A stretch of 11,386 nucleotides of DNA from CAZIQY01 sp964541605 (GCA_964541605.1 CAZIQY010000084.1:1-11386); one strand, 5' to 3'. Shown: positions 1 to 6,810, counted from the first letter of the stretch. Notes: generated by a model not told the origin, from the sequence alone. Made by a program: numbers and translations.

Positions 1-25
1 TTAGAATTGTTTTAATGATTTTGAT

Positions 26-46
26 GCCCCGCCCTGTGGGCGGGGT
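26..46 (-). terminator. 3' hairpin after the acyl-CoA synthetase gene
   Basis: CCCCGCCC (27-34) and GGGCGGGG (38-45) form an 8-bp GC stem with a 3-base loop, four bases beyond the minus-strand stop codon at 50-52. The minus-strand sequence after the stem is A-rich rather than a U tract, so it does not meet the standard intrinsic-terminator rule. It may still end or stabilise the transcript. Confidence 0.45.
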
Positions 47-49
47 AGT

Positions 50-1837
50 TCACTTTTCCAGATACATCTTGTTGATAATATCCTGAAATTTGTCGGTGAC
101 GAACTTTCTTTTAAGCTTCATGGTGGGTGTCATTTCACCCGCTTCCTGTGTGAAGGGTGTTGGCAGCAGGGTGAACTTCCTGATCTGTTCGTGGCCGGCA
201 AGTTCTTCCGAATGTTCGGCAATTCGCTGTTGATAGAATTGGATGATCCTGGGATTCTCAATAAGGTCTTCCCGGGACGAATACGAAATGTTGTGTGTCC
301 TGGCATAGTCTTCAAGGGCGTCGAATGCCGGAACAATCAGGGCGGATACGAATTTTCTGGCGTCTCCGATGACGGTGATCTGTTCGATGTAATGATCCTT
401 TCCGATGGTGGTTTCGATCAACTGAGGCGCAATGTATTTGCCGCCCGATGATTTCATGAGGTCTTTGATGCGTTCGGTAATGGTCAGGTATCCATCTTCC
501 AGAACCCCGACATCTCCAGTCTTGAACCACCCGTTTTCAAATGATTCCTCCGTTGCTTCCGGTTTTTTGTAATATCCCTTTGTAACCGTTTCTCCCTTAA
601 CGAGAATCTCACCGTTTTGCGCAATCCTGACCTCGACGCCGTCAATGGGTTTTCCTACCGTTCCGGGCCTGAAGTGGTATCTTTCATGACAGGTTACTGT
701 CGCTGTGGTTTCCGTCAGGCCGTATCCATAGGTGATAAACAATCCCACCGAATGAAAAAATTCCTCGATTTCTTTCGAAAGTTGTGCCCCGGCACAGGGG
801 AAAAATCGGATACACCCCCCGACAACGGACCTGATTTTTTTAAGAACAAGTCTGTCGGCAATAAAGTGTTTCAGCTTTAGACCAGGGGGGAGAGGTTCCT
901 TTTCTTTTTTCTTCTGATATATCTGCTCACCCGTTTTGACCGCCCAGAGAAACAGTTTTTTCTTTGACGGCGAGGCGTTTTCCAGCTTTTCGAATACAGC
1001 TGAATACATTTTTTCGTAGAATCGGGGGACGGCGCACATAACTGTCGGTTTGATCTCCTGCATGCATTCGATAACCTTTGCTGTATCGTCACAGTAGCCG
1101 ATGACCATCCCGCGTGCAGCAGCAAAAAAACACCATGTCCGCTCAAAGACATGAGAGAGCGGCAGAAAGCAGAGGGAGACGTCCTGGTCGCTGGTGTCGA
1201 GACGTTTCAAATGGGCAAGAAAGGAGTAATGAAAAGTGGAATGATGGAGCATGACGCCTTTGGGTTCCCCCGTCGTTCCTGAGGTATAGATCAAGGTGGC
1301 GAGGTCTTCGATGGAGGCTTCTCTTAGCCGCTTCTCGAGTTCATGATCCTTAGCCGACGATCTTCCCGTTTCGAGGAAATCTTTGAAATACATAGCCTTT
1401 TCACCGCCATTCAGGCGGACATTGCTGTCGAACACGATAATTTTCCTGAGATGCGGGGAACTGTGGGAGAAAGCGGATACCTTGTCGTACTGATCCTGTG
1501 ACCCTACAAAAATAACCCCCGCCTCCGTCTCGTTGACGATGTATTCGGTCTGTCTGGCCGTATTGGTTGCATAGACAGGCACGGATACGCCACGGATGGC
1601 CAGGATACCGTAATCGGTGATATTCCAGTCAGGCCTGTTCTGGGAAAACAGGGCAACCCTGTCTCCTGCTTCGATATTCATTTTCAGAAGCCCCTTTGAT
1701 ACGGCGCGAATCTGTTCTCCCATGGCATTCCAGGACATTTCCTTCCAGATGCCGCCTTCCCTGTATCTCACGGCGGTCTTTTTTCCGTACTTTTTAATCT
1801 GATCGTGAATCATCCGGGCTAAGTGTATTTCGTTCAT
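50..1837 (-). CDS. Long-chain acyl-CoA synthetase (AMP-forming fatty-acid CoA ligase)
   Basis: Activates long-chain fatty acids to acyl-CoA using ATP and CoA, through an acyl-adenylate; expected at the cytoplasmic face of the membrane, feeding beta-oxidation or lipid synthesis. Seen (numbered from the upstream ATG at 1843, 597 aa): the AMP-binding loop LIYTSGTTGEPKG at 184-196, YGLTETT at 374-380, the TGD hinge motif at 442-444, the ERIKDLMKSSGGKYIAP segment near 457-473, and a C-terminal TPTMKLKR segment near 572-579 with the likely catalytic lysine. Full length for the bacterial Faa1/FadD15-like group (COG1022). Start: the AAGGTG Shine-Dalgarno (1846-1851) lies only 2 bases from the ATG at 1843 but 8 from the ATG at 1837, so Met3 is preferred (595 aa). 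It has its own promoter and is divergent from the gpsA-like gene. Exact chain-length preference cannot be read from sequence. Confidence 0.95.
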   Translation of the reverse strand: MNEIHLARMIHDQIKKYGKKTAVRYREGGIWKEMSWNAMGEQIRAVSKGLLKMNIEAGDRVALFSQNRPDWNITDYGILAIRGVSVPVYATNTARQTEYIVNETEAGVIFVGSQDQYDKVSAFSHSSPHLRKIIVFDSNVRLNGGEKAMYFKDFLETGRSSAKDHELEKRLREASIEDLATLIYTSGTTGEPKGVMLHHSTFHYSFLAHLKRLDTSDQDVSLCFLPLSHVFERTWCFFAAARGMVIGYCDDTAKVIECMQEIKPTVMCAVPRFYEKMYSAVFEKLENASPSKKKLFLWAVKTGEQIYQKKKEKEPLPPGLKLKHFIADRLVLKKIRSVVGGCIRFFPCAGAQLSKEIEEFFHSVGLFITYGYGLTETTATVTCHERYHFRPGTVGKPIDGVEVRIAQNGEILVKGETVTKGYYKKPEATEESFENGWFKTGDVGVLEDGYLTITERIKDLMKSSGGKYIAPQLIETTIGKDHYIEQITVIGDARKFVSALIVPAFDALEDYARTHNISYSSREDLIENPRIIQFYQQRIAEHSEELAGHEQIRKFTLLPTPFTQEAGEMTPTMKLKRKFVTDKFQDIINKMYLEK

Positions 1838-1872
1838 CGGCATTTCACCTTGTATGGTTATTGTGGTTTTTC

Positions 1873-1901
1873 TGTATATGATTTTGTATACGGGAAGTCA
1901 A
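1873..1901 (-). promoter_or_regulatory. Sigma70-type promoter of the acyl-CoA synthetase gene
   Basis: On the minus strand TTGACT (-35, 1896-1901) is followed after 17 bases by TATACA (-10, 1873-1878), each 5 of 6 to consensus. The predicted start near 1866 gives a leader of under 30 bases and fits the Met3 start at 1837. Confidence 0.65.
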
Positions 1902-1926
1902 AGGCCTTTTTATGCAGGATTTATCC

Positions 1927-1955
1927 TTGACACACCTCTGTCCCTTCCCTATACT
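1927..1955 (+). promoter_or_regulatory. Upstream tandem sigma70 promoter of the gpsA-like gene
   Basis: TTGACA (1927-1932), a 17-base spacer and TATACT (1950-1955): 11 of 12 consensus positions with ideal spacing. It lies 57 bases upstream of a second promoter that shares the TTGACACAC start, so the pair may have arisen by duplication. Confidence 0.65.
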
Positions 1956-1983
1956 CCCGCACGTAAACGGAGCTTATTATTGT

Positions 1984-2013
1984 TTGACACACAGGTTTCT
2001 TTTTACCTATAAT
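1984..2013 (+). promoter_or_regulatory. Downstream tandem sigma70 promoter of the gpsA-like gene, full consensus
   Basis: TTGACA (1984-1989), an 18-base spacer and TATAAT (2008-2013): all 12 consensus bases are present. Predicted transcription start is near 2020. This shows that the in-frame upstream start at 1912 is not used by transcripts from this promoter and supports the ATG at 2086. Confidence 0.75.
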
Positions 2014-2085
2014 TGCGGCAAAATAGAGGGCCGGTCGGCAGCTTCACGTCCAATATCCGTTCGTGAAAGCAAAGTACATTTAAAT

Positions 2086-3288
2086 ATGATATCCAGTTTA
2101 GATACAAGCAGAATCGCCATTATCGGACCCGGAAGACTCGGGACATCCTTTGCCTACAAGTTCGGCAGAGATAACAAGAGGGTGACCATCTATTATCACG
2201 ATGCGGATATATGCCGAACCATCAACCGGGAACGTTTAAACCCGAAGCACCTGACCGAGGATCTGGCCAGAAGGCTCGGGGGGATAGATCGTGTGCCCAG
2301 GTTATCATCGATGGTCCATGCAACGAATGATCTGGAAAGGGTGATAGAAGATAACGATTTCATTTTTCTCTCCATTACGATGAATCGCCTTCCGGAGTTT
2401 CTGGATTACCTGAAGCCGCTGATAGAGAAGAAGTCCGGAGGAACCTGCCTGATTTCCCCGATCAAGGGACTGACTGCTGATGAAATTACGAAAGAACTGA
2501 TCACGCCGTCCCAGCTGATCAACAACAATTTGTATAATCTGAAGTCAAAATATGAAGTGGTCTGTCTTGGCGGACCTTTCTTTGACACGGATATCACGCT
2601 TGGAAACCCCGTTTGTGTTACCGTTGCGGGGAAGAAGCACATTGCTAACGTCATCAGAGAGGAACTCATCAGATTCAACCGGAGAGAGTTAAATTCCTAC
2701 TATAATTTTGACATTGTGGGTGTGGAGGCATGCGGTTCCCTGAAAAACATCGTGGCAAATATCAAGGGGGTCACCGATTCGCTGGATCTCGGCAATTCAA
2801 TCCCCGGAACCATATTTGCACGATCCGGAGTTGAAATAAGATCCCTGTCGAAGTTGCTCGGGGGCAGCTTTCAGGCTTTTTACAGCCAGGCGGGCGTGGG
2901 TGATATGTATGTGACATTGTCATCCGACGCGAGCAAGAATTACCGGTACGGCAAATATTTTTATGAGCTATACAGCGGCAATCCCATAGAGGCTCACCTG
3001 AAGGTTCTTGAAAGGATTGACGGCACTCCGGAGGGACCGAACACCATCCGAAATGTTCACAAATATCTGGAAAAGAAGAACATGTACAGCCCGTTGTTTC
3101 ACTGCGCCTTTAAGATATTTAACGAGGTCGGAAATAAGAAAGAAATCAAGGAGAAAATAATCCAGGCCTGTCAGTTCGACAAAAGGATAAAGGAATTTAT
3201 AGGCCCTGTGTCAAGGATTCTGTACAGAATCTTTCCAAATCTATGGTATCGCAGACATAAAGGGTTGCTGTCCAATCTGGAAATGTAG
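2086..3288 (+). CDS. Divergent NAD(P)-dependent glycerol-3-phosphate dehydrogenase (GpsA family)
   Basis: Predicted to reduce dihydroxyacetone phosphate to sn-glycerol-3-phosphate, the backbone of phospholipids; cytoplasmic. Seen in the 400-aa product: Rossmann dinucleotide loop GPGRLG at 14-19, SPIKGL around 124-129, GGPFFDTDI at 162-170, the catalytic-lysine segment VEACGSLKNIVANIKG around 213-228 (K220), and GVGDMYVTLSSDASKNYRYGK around 271-290, which matches the substrate-binding end of the family. It is longer than the usual 330-340 residues: there is extra sequence after the first strands (about 50-75) and a basic, aromatic tail of about 30 residues (370-400). The frame is open back to 1912, but two strong promoters lie inside that extension, so the ATG at 2086 is chosen even though no clear Shine-Dalgarno precedes it. 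The GpsA fold is clear; the substrate is less sure because of the divergence. Confidence 0.85.
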   Translation: MISSLDTSRIAIIGPGRLGTSFAYKFGRDNKRVTIYYHDADICRTINRERLNPKHLTEDLARRLGGIDRVPRLSSMVHATNDLERVIEDNDFIFLSITMNRLPEFLDYLKPLIEKKSGGTCLISPIKGLTADEITKELITPSQLINNNLYNLKSKYEVVCLGGPFFDTDITLGNPVCVTVAGKKHIANVIREELIRFNRRELNSYYNFDIVGVEACGSLKNIVANIKGVTDSLDLGNSIPGTIFARSGVEIRSLSKLLGGSFQAFYSQAGVGDMYVTLSSDASKNYRYGKYFYELYSGNPIEAHLKVLERIDGTPEGPNTIRNVHKYLEKKNMYSPLFHCAFKIFNEVGNKKEIKEKIIQACQFDKRIKEFIGPVSRILYRIFPNLWYRRHKGLLSNLEM

Positions 3289-3308
3289 TTGGGGAAAGAG
3301 CCAAAAGA

Positions 3309-3327
3309 AAGTCCGAAATTTCGACTT
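3309..3327. promoter_or_regulatory. Imperfect palindrome over the trpB2 promoter -35
   Basis: AAGTCCGAAA (3309-3318) and TTTCGACTT (3319-3327) are complementary apart from one extra C, around a perfect CGAAATTTCG core. The right arm runs into the -35 element at 3326-3331, where a repressor site would be expected. It does not resemble the E. coli TrpR box. Function is unknown. Confidence 0.3.
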
Positions 3328-3355
3328 GACAGATTTTATTCCGTTGTGTTAGTAA
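3326..3355 (+). promoter_or_regulatory. Candidate promoter of the trp leader and trpB2
   Basis: A perfect -35 TTGACA (3326-3331) precedes, after 18 bases, a weak -10 TAGTAA (3350-3355) that carries an extended -10 TG at 3347-3348. Predicted start near 3362, about 20 bases before the leader-peptide ATG and just before its GAGGAA ribosome binding site (3365-3370). Confidence 0.5.
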
Positions 3356-3380
3356 AAAAATAGTGAGGAAGTTGATCAAT

Positions 3381-3428
3381 ATGAGCAGAAAAAATAAAAA
3401 CTTGCTATGGTGGTGGCAGACCCGATAG
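3381..3428 (+). CDS. trpL: trp leader peptide with three consecutive Trp codons
   Basis: A 15-codon frame encodes MSRKNKNLLWWWQTR, ending in TAG (3426-3428). Trp is the rarest amino acid in most proteomes, yet three TGG codons stand in a row (3408-3416), just before an RNA hairpin and 157 bases upstream of trpB2. The ribosome binding site GAGGAA (3365-3370) is 10 bases from the ATG. The design matches known attenuator leader peptides such as E. coli TrpL (14 residues with Trp-Trp). The peptide itself is expected to have no function; ribosome position on the Trp codons senses charged tRNA-Trp. The stop codon falls in the loop of the first hairpin, as required for the ribosome to mask the second RNA segment on completion. 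Confidence 0.88.
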   Translation: MSRKNKNLLWWWQTR

Positions 3429-3546
3429 TCTGCCCGCAACAGCTCTCCTCATGAAAGAATAAGTTGAGCCGTGGGCAGGGAGGCTCCTTCCCATGACTAA
3501 GAAAAGACGAGTGTAAAAGCCATGGGAATTCCCCATGGCTTTTTTT
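3415..3546 (+). promoter_or_regulatory. Tryptophan transcription attenuator with six pairing segments
   Basis: Six segments pair in two exclusive registers. Termination register: 1:2, GGCAGAC (3415-3421) with GTCTGCC (3428-3434); 3:4, 3470-3480 with 3486-3495, ten pairs with one bulge; 5:6, the terminator. Antitermination register: 2:3, CTGCCCGC (3430-3437) with GTGGGCAG (3471-3478), helped by AAC (3438-3440) with GTT (3463-3465); 4:5, TTCCCATG (3488-3495) with CATGGGAA (3521-3528), eight perfect pairs that take the 5' arm of the terminator. A ribosome stalled on the Trp codons covers segment 1, frees 2 to pair with 3, and so frees 4 to open the terminator. A ribosome at the stop codon covers 2 and lets 3:4 and then 5:6 form. 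The pairings are read from sequence; the regulatory outcome is inferred from the established trp attenuation mechanism. Confidence 0.85.
3515..3546 (+). terminator. Intrinsic terminator of the trp attenuator
   Basis: GCCATGGG (3519-3526) and CCCATGGC (3532-3539) form 8 bp, extended by AAAA/TTTT to 12 bp, around a 5-base loop and followed by seven T residues (3540-3546). It sits between the leader peptide and trpB2 and so must be overcome for trpB2 to be expressed from the upstream promoter. Confidence 0.92.
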
Positions 3547-3584
3547 ATGGCAAATTGCAAAACAAACGAAAAGGAGAACGTCAT

Positions 3585-4946
3585 ATGCAACAGATCAAGG
3601 TATTGTTAAACGACGATGAAATTCCCAGGCAATGGTACAACATTCAGGCGGATTTACCAAAACCGATGAATCCACCCCTTCATCCGGGGACGGGGAAACC
3701 GGTTAATGCCGAGGATCTGGCGCCGGTTTTTCCCATGAACCTCATTGAGCAGGAAGTCAGTCAGGAACGCTGGATCAATATTCCTGATGAAGTTCTGGAG
3801 AAATACCTTCTGTGGCGGCCCACTCCTCTCTGCCGGGCACTGAATTTTGAAAAGCTCCTGAATGCCCCCGTGAAAATTTACTTTAAAAACGAGGGGTACA
3901 GCCCTGCAGGTTCTCACAAGCCAAATACCGCTGTTCCTCAAGCATATTACAACAAGGTTTTCGGAATCAAGCGCCTTGCAACGGAAACGGGTGCCGGGCA
4001 ATGGGGGAGCGCTCTGGCCATGGCCTGCAAGATGTTTGATCTTGAATGCCGGGTGTTCATGGTCAAGGTAAGCTACGAACAGAAACCGTACCGGCGTATG
4101 ATGATGAACACCTGGGGGGCCGAATGTATCCCGAGCCCCAGCACCATCACGGAAGCCGGCCGGCAGGTGCTGGCTGCGCATCCGGACTCGCCTGGAAGTC
4201 TTGGTATTGCCATCAGCGAGGCGATTGAAGATGCCGTCACACATGAAGGTTCCCGTTATTCTCTGGGAAGCGTTTTAAACCACGTCCTTCTCCACCAGAC
4301 GATCATCGGCCTGGAGGCAAAGAAACAGATGGAAAAAATCGGCGTCTATCCGGACGTTGTAATCGGTTGCGCCGGCGGCGGCAGCAATTTTGCCGGTATC
4401 GCTCTTCCCTTTGTCAGGGATAAAATCTACGGGAAAAAGGTGAATATCATCGGCGCCGAGCCCGCATCATGCCCCACCATGACCCGTGGTCCATTCGCCT
4501 ACGATCATGGAGATATTGCCAAAATGACGCCCCTCTTGCCTATGTATACCCTCGGCCATGATTTTGTTCCCGCACCCATCCATGCGGGAGGATTGCGGTA
4601 TCACGGAATGGCGCCCATCATCAGCCACCTCGTCAAGGAAGGATTGATTGAGGCGCGGGCGTATCATCAGCTTGAAACTTTCGAAGCGGGCGTGAAATGG
4701 GCGCGGTCTGAAGGTTTCATCCCCGCTCCGGAAACCAACCACGCTATTTCCTCCGTCGTTGACGAAGCCATGCGGGCGAAAGAAGAAGGCAAGGAAAAGG
4801 TCATTCTCTTTGACTGGAGCGGTCATGGCCTGGTCGATCTTGCATCCTACGAAGCATACCTGTCCGGGAAACTGGAAGCTTATGAACTTCCGGAAGAGGA
4901 AATTTTAAGGGCCATCAAGGCCACGGAAGGCTTCCCAAGGCCTTAA
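3585..4946 (+). CDS. trpB2: Tryptophan synthase beta chain, TrpB2 type
   Basis: PLP enzyme that joins indole and L-serine to give L-tryptophan; cytoplasmic. Seen in the 453-aa product: the PLP lysine in GSHKPNTA (K112), ATETGAGQWGSA at 132-143, LLHQTIIG at 235-242 and the phosphate-binding loop GGGSN at 264-268. The long N-terminal region before residue 80 and GSHKPN in place of GAHKIN put it in the TrpB2 group rather than TrpB1. Start: AAGGAG (3571-3576) is 8 bases before the ATG at 3585; the in-frame ATG at 3522 lies inside the terminator stem and is rejected. No trpA is adjacent, as is common for TrpB2, which may use free indole or work apart from TrpA. The Trp-codon attenuator upstream is strong contextual evidence for a real tryptophan-forming role. 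Confidence 0.95.
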   Translation: MQQIKVLLNDDEIPRQWYNIQADLPKPMNPPLHPGTGKPVNAEDLAPVFPMNLIEQEVSQERWINIPDEVLEKYLLWRPTPLCRALNFEKLLNAPVKIYFKNEGYSPAGSHKPNTAVPQAYYNKVFGIKRLATETGAGQWGSALAMACKMFDLECRVFMVKVSYEQKPYRRMMMNTWGAECIPSPSTITEAGRQVLAAHPDSPGSLGIAISEAIEDAVTHEGSRYSLGSVLNHVLLHQTIIGLEAKKQMEKIGVYPDVVIGCAGGGSNFAGIALPFVRDKIYGKKVNIIGAEPASCPTMTRGPFAYDHGDIAKMTPLLPMYTLGHDFVPAPIHAGGLRYHGMAPIISHLVKEGLIEARAYHQLETFEAGVKWARSEGFIPAPETNHAISSVVDEAMRAKEEGKEKVILFDWSGHGLVDLASYEAYLSGKLEAYELPEEEILRAIKATEGFPRP

Positions 4947-4967
4947 AGTATTTATGTGAATGATGCA

Positions 4968-5005
4968 TTTGTCCCACCCCCTCTGATAGGAGGGGGTGGG
5001 ACAAA
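4968..5005 (+). terminator. Strong hairpin downstream of trpB2
   Basis: GTCCCACCCCCT (4971-4982) and AGGGGGTGGGAC (4991-5002) pair perfectly over 12 bp, extended to 15 bp by TTT (4968-4970) and AAA (5003-5005), with an 8-base loop, 22 bases after the trpB2 stop. On the plus strand the stem is followed by A residues, not a U tract, so it is not a standard intrinsic terminator. It may act as a 3' end stabiliser or a factor-assisted terminator. Confidence 0.5.
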
Positions 5006-5089
5006 AAACATCCTCGGTGTCCGAAGCCCCCTGGATAGTTGCAACAATTTTAGTTGTCCGGGATGATTACAGAGGACTGTATAAGAACA

Positions 5090-5362
5090 ATGAAAAATTA
5101 CAATCAGTTGGAAATAAGATGTCCGAGGCTTGGCGGAGAGGTGAAATTTTTCTACTGTGCGAGAGAAGGGGGGGACCTTCCCTGCTCGCGAATCATCGAC
5201 TGCTGGAAATCTTTCTTCCCCGTTGAAACGTATCTGAGAGGGCGTATGTCGCAGGAAGCATGGGAACGCTTTTCCAGACAGGTTCCGAAGGATAAGGTTT
5301 CGACACTCATAGATCTCATCGAAGCGGCAAAAAAACGGGTAAAACCGGACGATCAGGGGTAG
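5090..5362 (+). CDS. Small four-cysteine protein upstream of rarA, function unknown
   Basis: A 90-residue protein with four cysteines in the N-terminal half (C11, C23, C32, C38), in a pattern RCPRLG, FYC, GDLPCSRIIDCW, then a charged C-terminal half with a helical tail (about 64-84). The cysteine set suggests metal or iron-sulfur binding or a structural zinc site, but no named domain is recognised with certainty. No signal peptide or membrane segment. The ATG at 5090 is preferred; AGAGGA (5071-5076) is 13 bases upstream, rather far. In-frame ATG at 5063 and TTG at 5054 are alternatives without a good ribosome site. It ends two bases before the rarA start, so the two are probably co-transcribed and translationally linked. 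Similar small Cys proteins are, to my recollection, common in Deltaproteobacteria; not checked. Confidence 0.75.
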   Translation: MKNYNQLEIRCPRLGGEVKFFYCAREGGDLPCSRIIDCWKSFFPVETYLRGRMSQEAWERFSRQVPKDKVSTLIDLIEAAKKRVKPDDQG

Positions 5363-5364
5363 TC

Positions 5365-6693
5365 ATGGATCTTTTTGACCAGAAGAACCATGAGGTCGAT
5401 CCGAGGCCCCTGGCAGACCGGATGCGGCCCCGGAGCCTTTCTGAGTATATCGGGCAGCCGCATCTTCTTGGAGAAGGAAGCCTTCTTCGCCGGGCCATTG
5501 AAGAGGATGAACTTTTTTCCATGATCTTCTGGGGTCCTCCGGGTTCCGGTAAAACCACCCTCGCACGGATGATCGCCCACGTGACAAAATCAACCTTCGT
5601 CAGCTTCTCCGCGGTTCTTTCAGGCGTGAAGGAGATCAGGGCGGTAGTCGATGAGGCAAATGTACAGTGGCGGTACCACCAAAAAAAGACCATTCTCTTT
5701 GTGGACGAGATTCACCGCTTCAACAAAGCTCAGCAGGATGCCTTTTTGCCCCACGTCGAAACGGGGCTCATCACACTGATCGGCGCCACAACTGAAAATC
5801 CATCTTTCGAGGTGATTGCCCCGCTATTGTCCCGGACAAGGGTCATGCTTCTGAAGCCTTTTTCCGAGGAAGAATTATCCGTCATCATTGACCGGGCTGT
5901 TCATGACCTTGAAAAGGGGCTGGGAAAACTTTCTCTGGAGCTTGATCTCGAAGCACTTGATCACATCATCTGGTCTGCGGATGGAGATGCCCGCATGGCA
6001 TTAAACAGCCTGGAGGCAGCAGCATCACTTTTGCGGACAAAGGATGAAAGCGAAAAACGAATTACCCGTGCCATTGTGGAAACAGCCCTCCAGAAAAAGG
6101 CCCTGCAGTACGACAAGAGGGGAGAAGAGCACTACAACCTGATTTCAGCCCTTCACAAGAGCCTTCGGGGAAGCGATCCGGATGCCGCCCTTTACTGGAT
6201 GGGCCGCATGCTTGAGGCAGGCGAGGACCCACTGTATATCGCCCGTCGCATGGTGAGGTTTGCCTCTGAAGACGTGGGAAATGCGGACCCGCACGCCCTG
6301 ACCGTAACCATTTCGGCAATGCAGGCCTTTCAATTCATCGGCCTTCCCGAAGGCGAGCTGGCCCTGGCGCAGGCCGCTGTTTATCTTGCCACGGCACCCA
6401 AGAGCAATGCCCTCTACACTGGTTACGGGAGGGTCAGGGACGCCATCAAGCTGACAGGCACACTGGAAACGCCGCTGCATATCAGGAACGCTCCGACCCG
6501 TCTGATGAAAGACCTCGGCTATGGGAAAGATTATCAGTATGCCCATGATTTCGAAGACGCTTATGTTCCCCAGGAATACCTGCCGGAAAAACTGAAAGGA
6601 AAAACCTTTTACATTCCCACGAACAGGGGCTACGAAAAGATCGTCAAAGAAAGACTCGATCGGTGGCGAAAGCTTCGGGAGAAGGCAAAATAA
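5365..6693 (+). CDS. rarA: Replication-associated recombination protein A (RarA/MgsA AAA+ ATPase)
   Basis: AAA+ ATPase of the clamp-loader-like RarA/WRNIP1/Mgs1 family, which acts at stalled replication forks and on single-stranded DNA gaps. Seen in the 442-aa product: N-terminal PLADRMRPRSL and GQPHLLG family segments (about 15-36), Walker A GPPGSGKTT at 57-65, Walker B LFVDEIHRFN at 111-120, sensor-1 GATTENPSFEV at 140-150, and a sensor-2-like GDARMALNSLE segment near 205-217. The C-terminal half carries the RarA tetramerisation region and ends in YIPTNRGYEKIVKERL. Length is normal for the family. It is complete and shows no defects. Start codon at 5365 lies two bases after the stop of the small Cys gene; CAGGGG just upstream may be the ribosome site. 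No terminator with a U tract on the plus strand follows directly. Confidence 0.97.
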   Translation: MDLFDQKNHEVDPRPLADRMRPRSLSEYIGQPHLLGEGSLLRRAIEEDELFSMIFWGPPGSGKTTLARMIAHVTKSTFVSFSAVLSGVKEIRAVVDEANVQWRYHQKKTILFVDEIHRFNKAQQDAFLPHVETGLITLIGATTENPSFEVIAPLLSRTRVMLLKPFSEEELSVIIDRAVHDLEKGLGKLSLELDLEALDHIIWSADGDARMALNSLEAAASLLRTKDESEKRITRAIVETALQKKALQYDKRGEEHYNLISALHKSLRGSDPDAALYWMGRMLEAGEDPLYIARRMVRFASEDVGNADPHALTVTISAMQAFQFIGLPEGELALAQAAVYLATAPKSNALYTGYGRVRDAIKLTGTLETPLHIRNAPTRLMKDLGYGKDYQYAHDFEDAYVPQEYLPEKLKGKTFYIPTNRGYEKIVKERLDRWRKLREKAK

Positions 6694-6733
6694 ACAGATA
6701 AAAAAGGGTATATGATTTGCAGTTATGAATAAT

Positions 6734-6761
6734 AAAAAAAGGGGAGACTTGAAGTCTCCCC
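6734..6761 (-). terminator. Minus-strand intrinsic terminator downstream of rarA
   Basis: GGGGAGAC (6741-6748) and GTCTCCCC (6754-6761) form an 8-bp stem with a 5-base loop. Read on the minus strand it is followed by seven T residues (6734-6740 complement), a canonical terminator. On the plus strand no U tract follows, so it points against rarA. No minus-strand gene was found to its right; it may stop antisense transcription into rarA. Confidence 0.7.
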
Positions 6762-6810
6762 GTGTTCAGGAGGGGTAAGGTTTTGATCTTTTATAAGTTT
6801 TGGATTTTTT

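Noticed and set aside
1912..2085. 58-codon N-terminal extension of the GpsA-like frame
   Set aside because: It contains two strong promoters and no family sequence; GpsA similarity begins only after the ATG at 2086.
3400..3546. Riboswitch or small RNA (6S, SRP, T-box, cobalamin, SAM and similar)
   Set aside because: None of the consensus cores I know is present, and the Trp-codon leader frame with paired segments explains the structure better.
3522..3584. Upstream ATG of trpB2 at 3522
   Set aside because: It lies within the terminator stem and has no ribosome site; AAGGAG before the ATG at 3585 is well placed.
3654..4244. 196-codon minus-strand frame opposite trpB2
   Set aside because: It lies fully antisense to a strongly supported gene and its translation has no recognisable domain.
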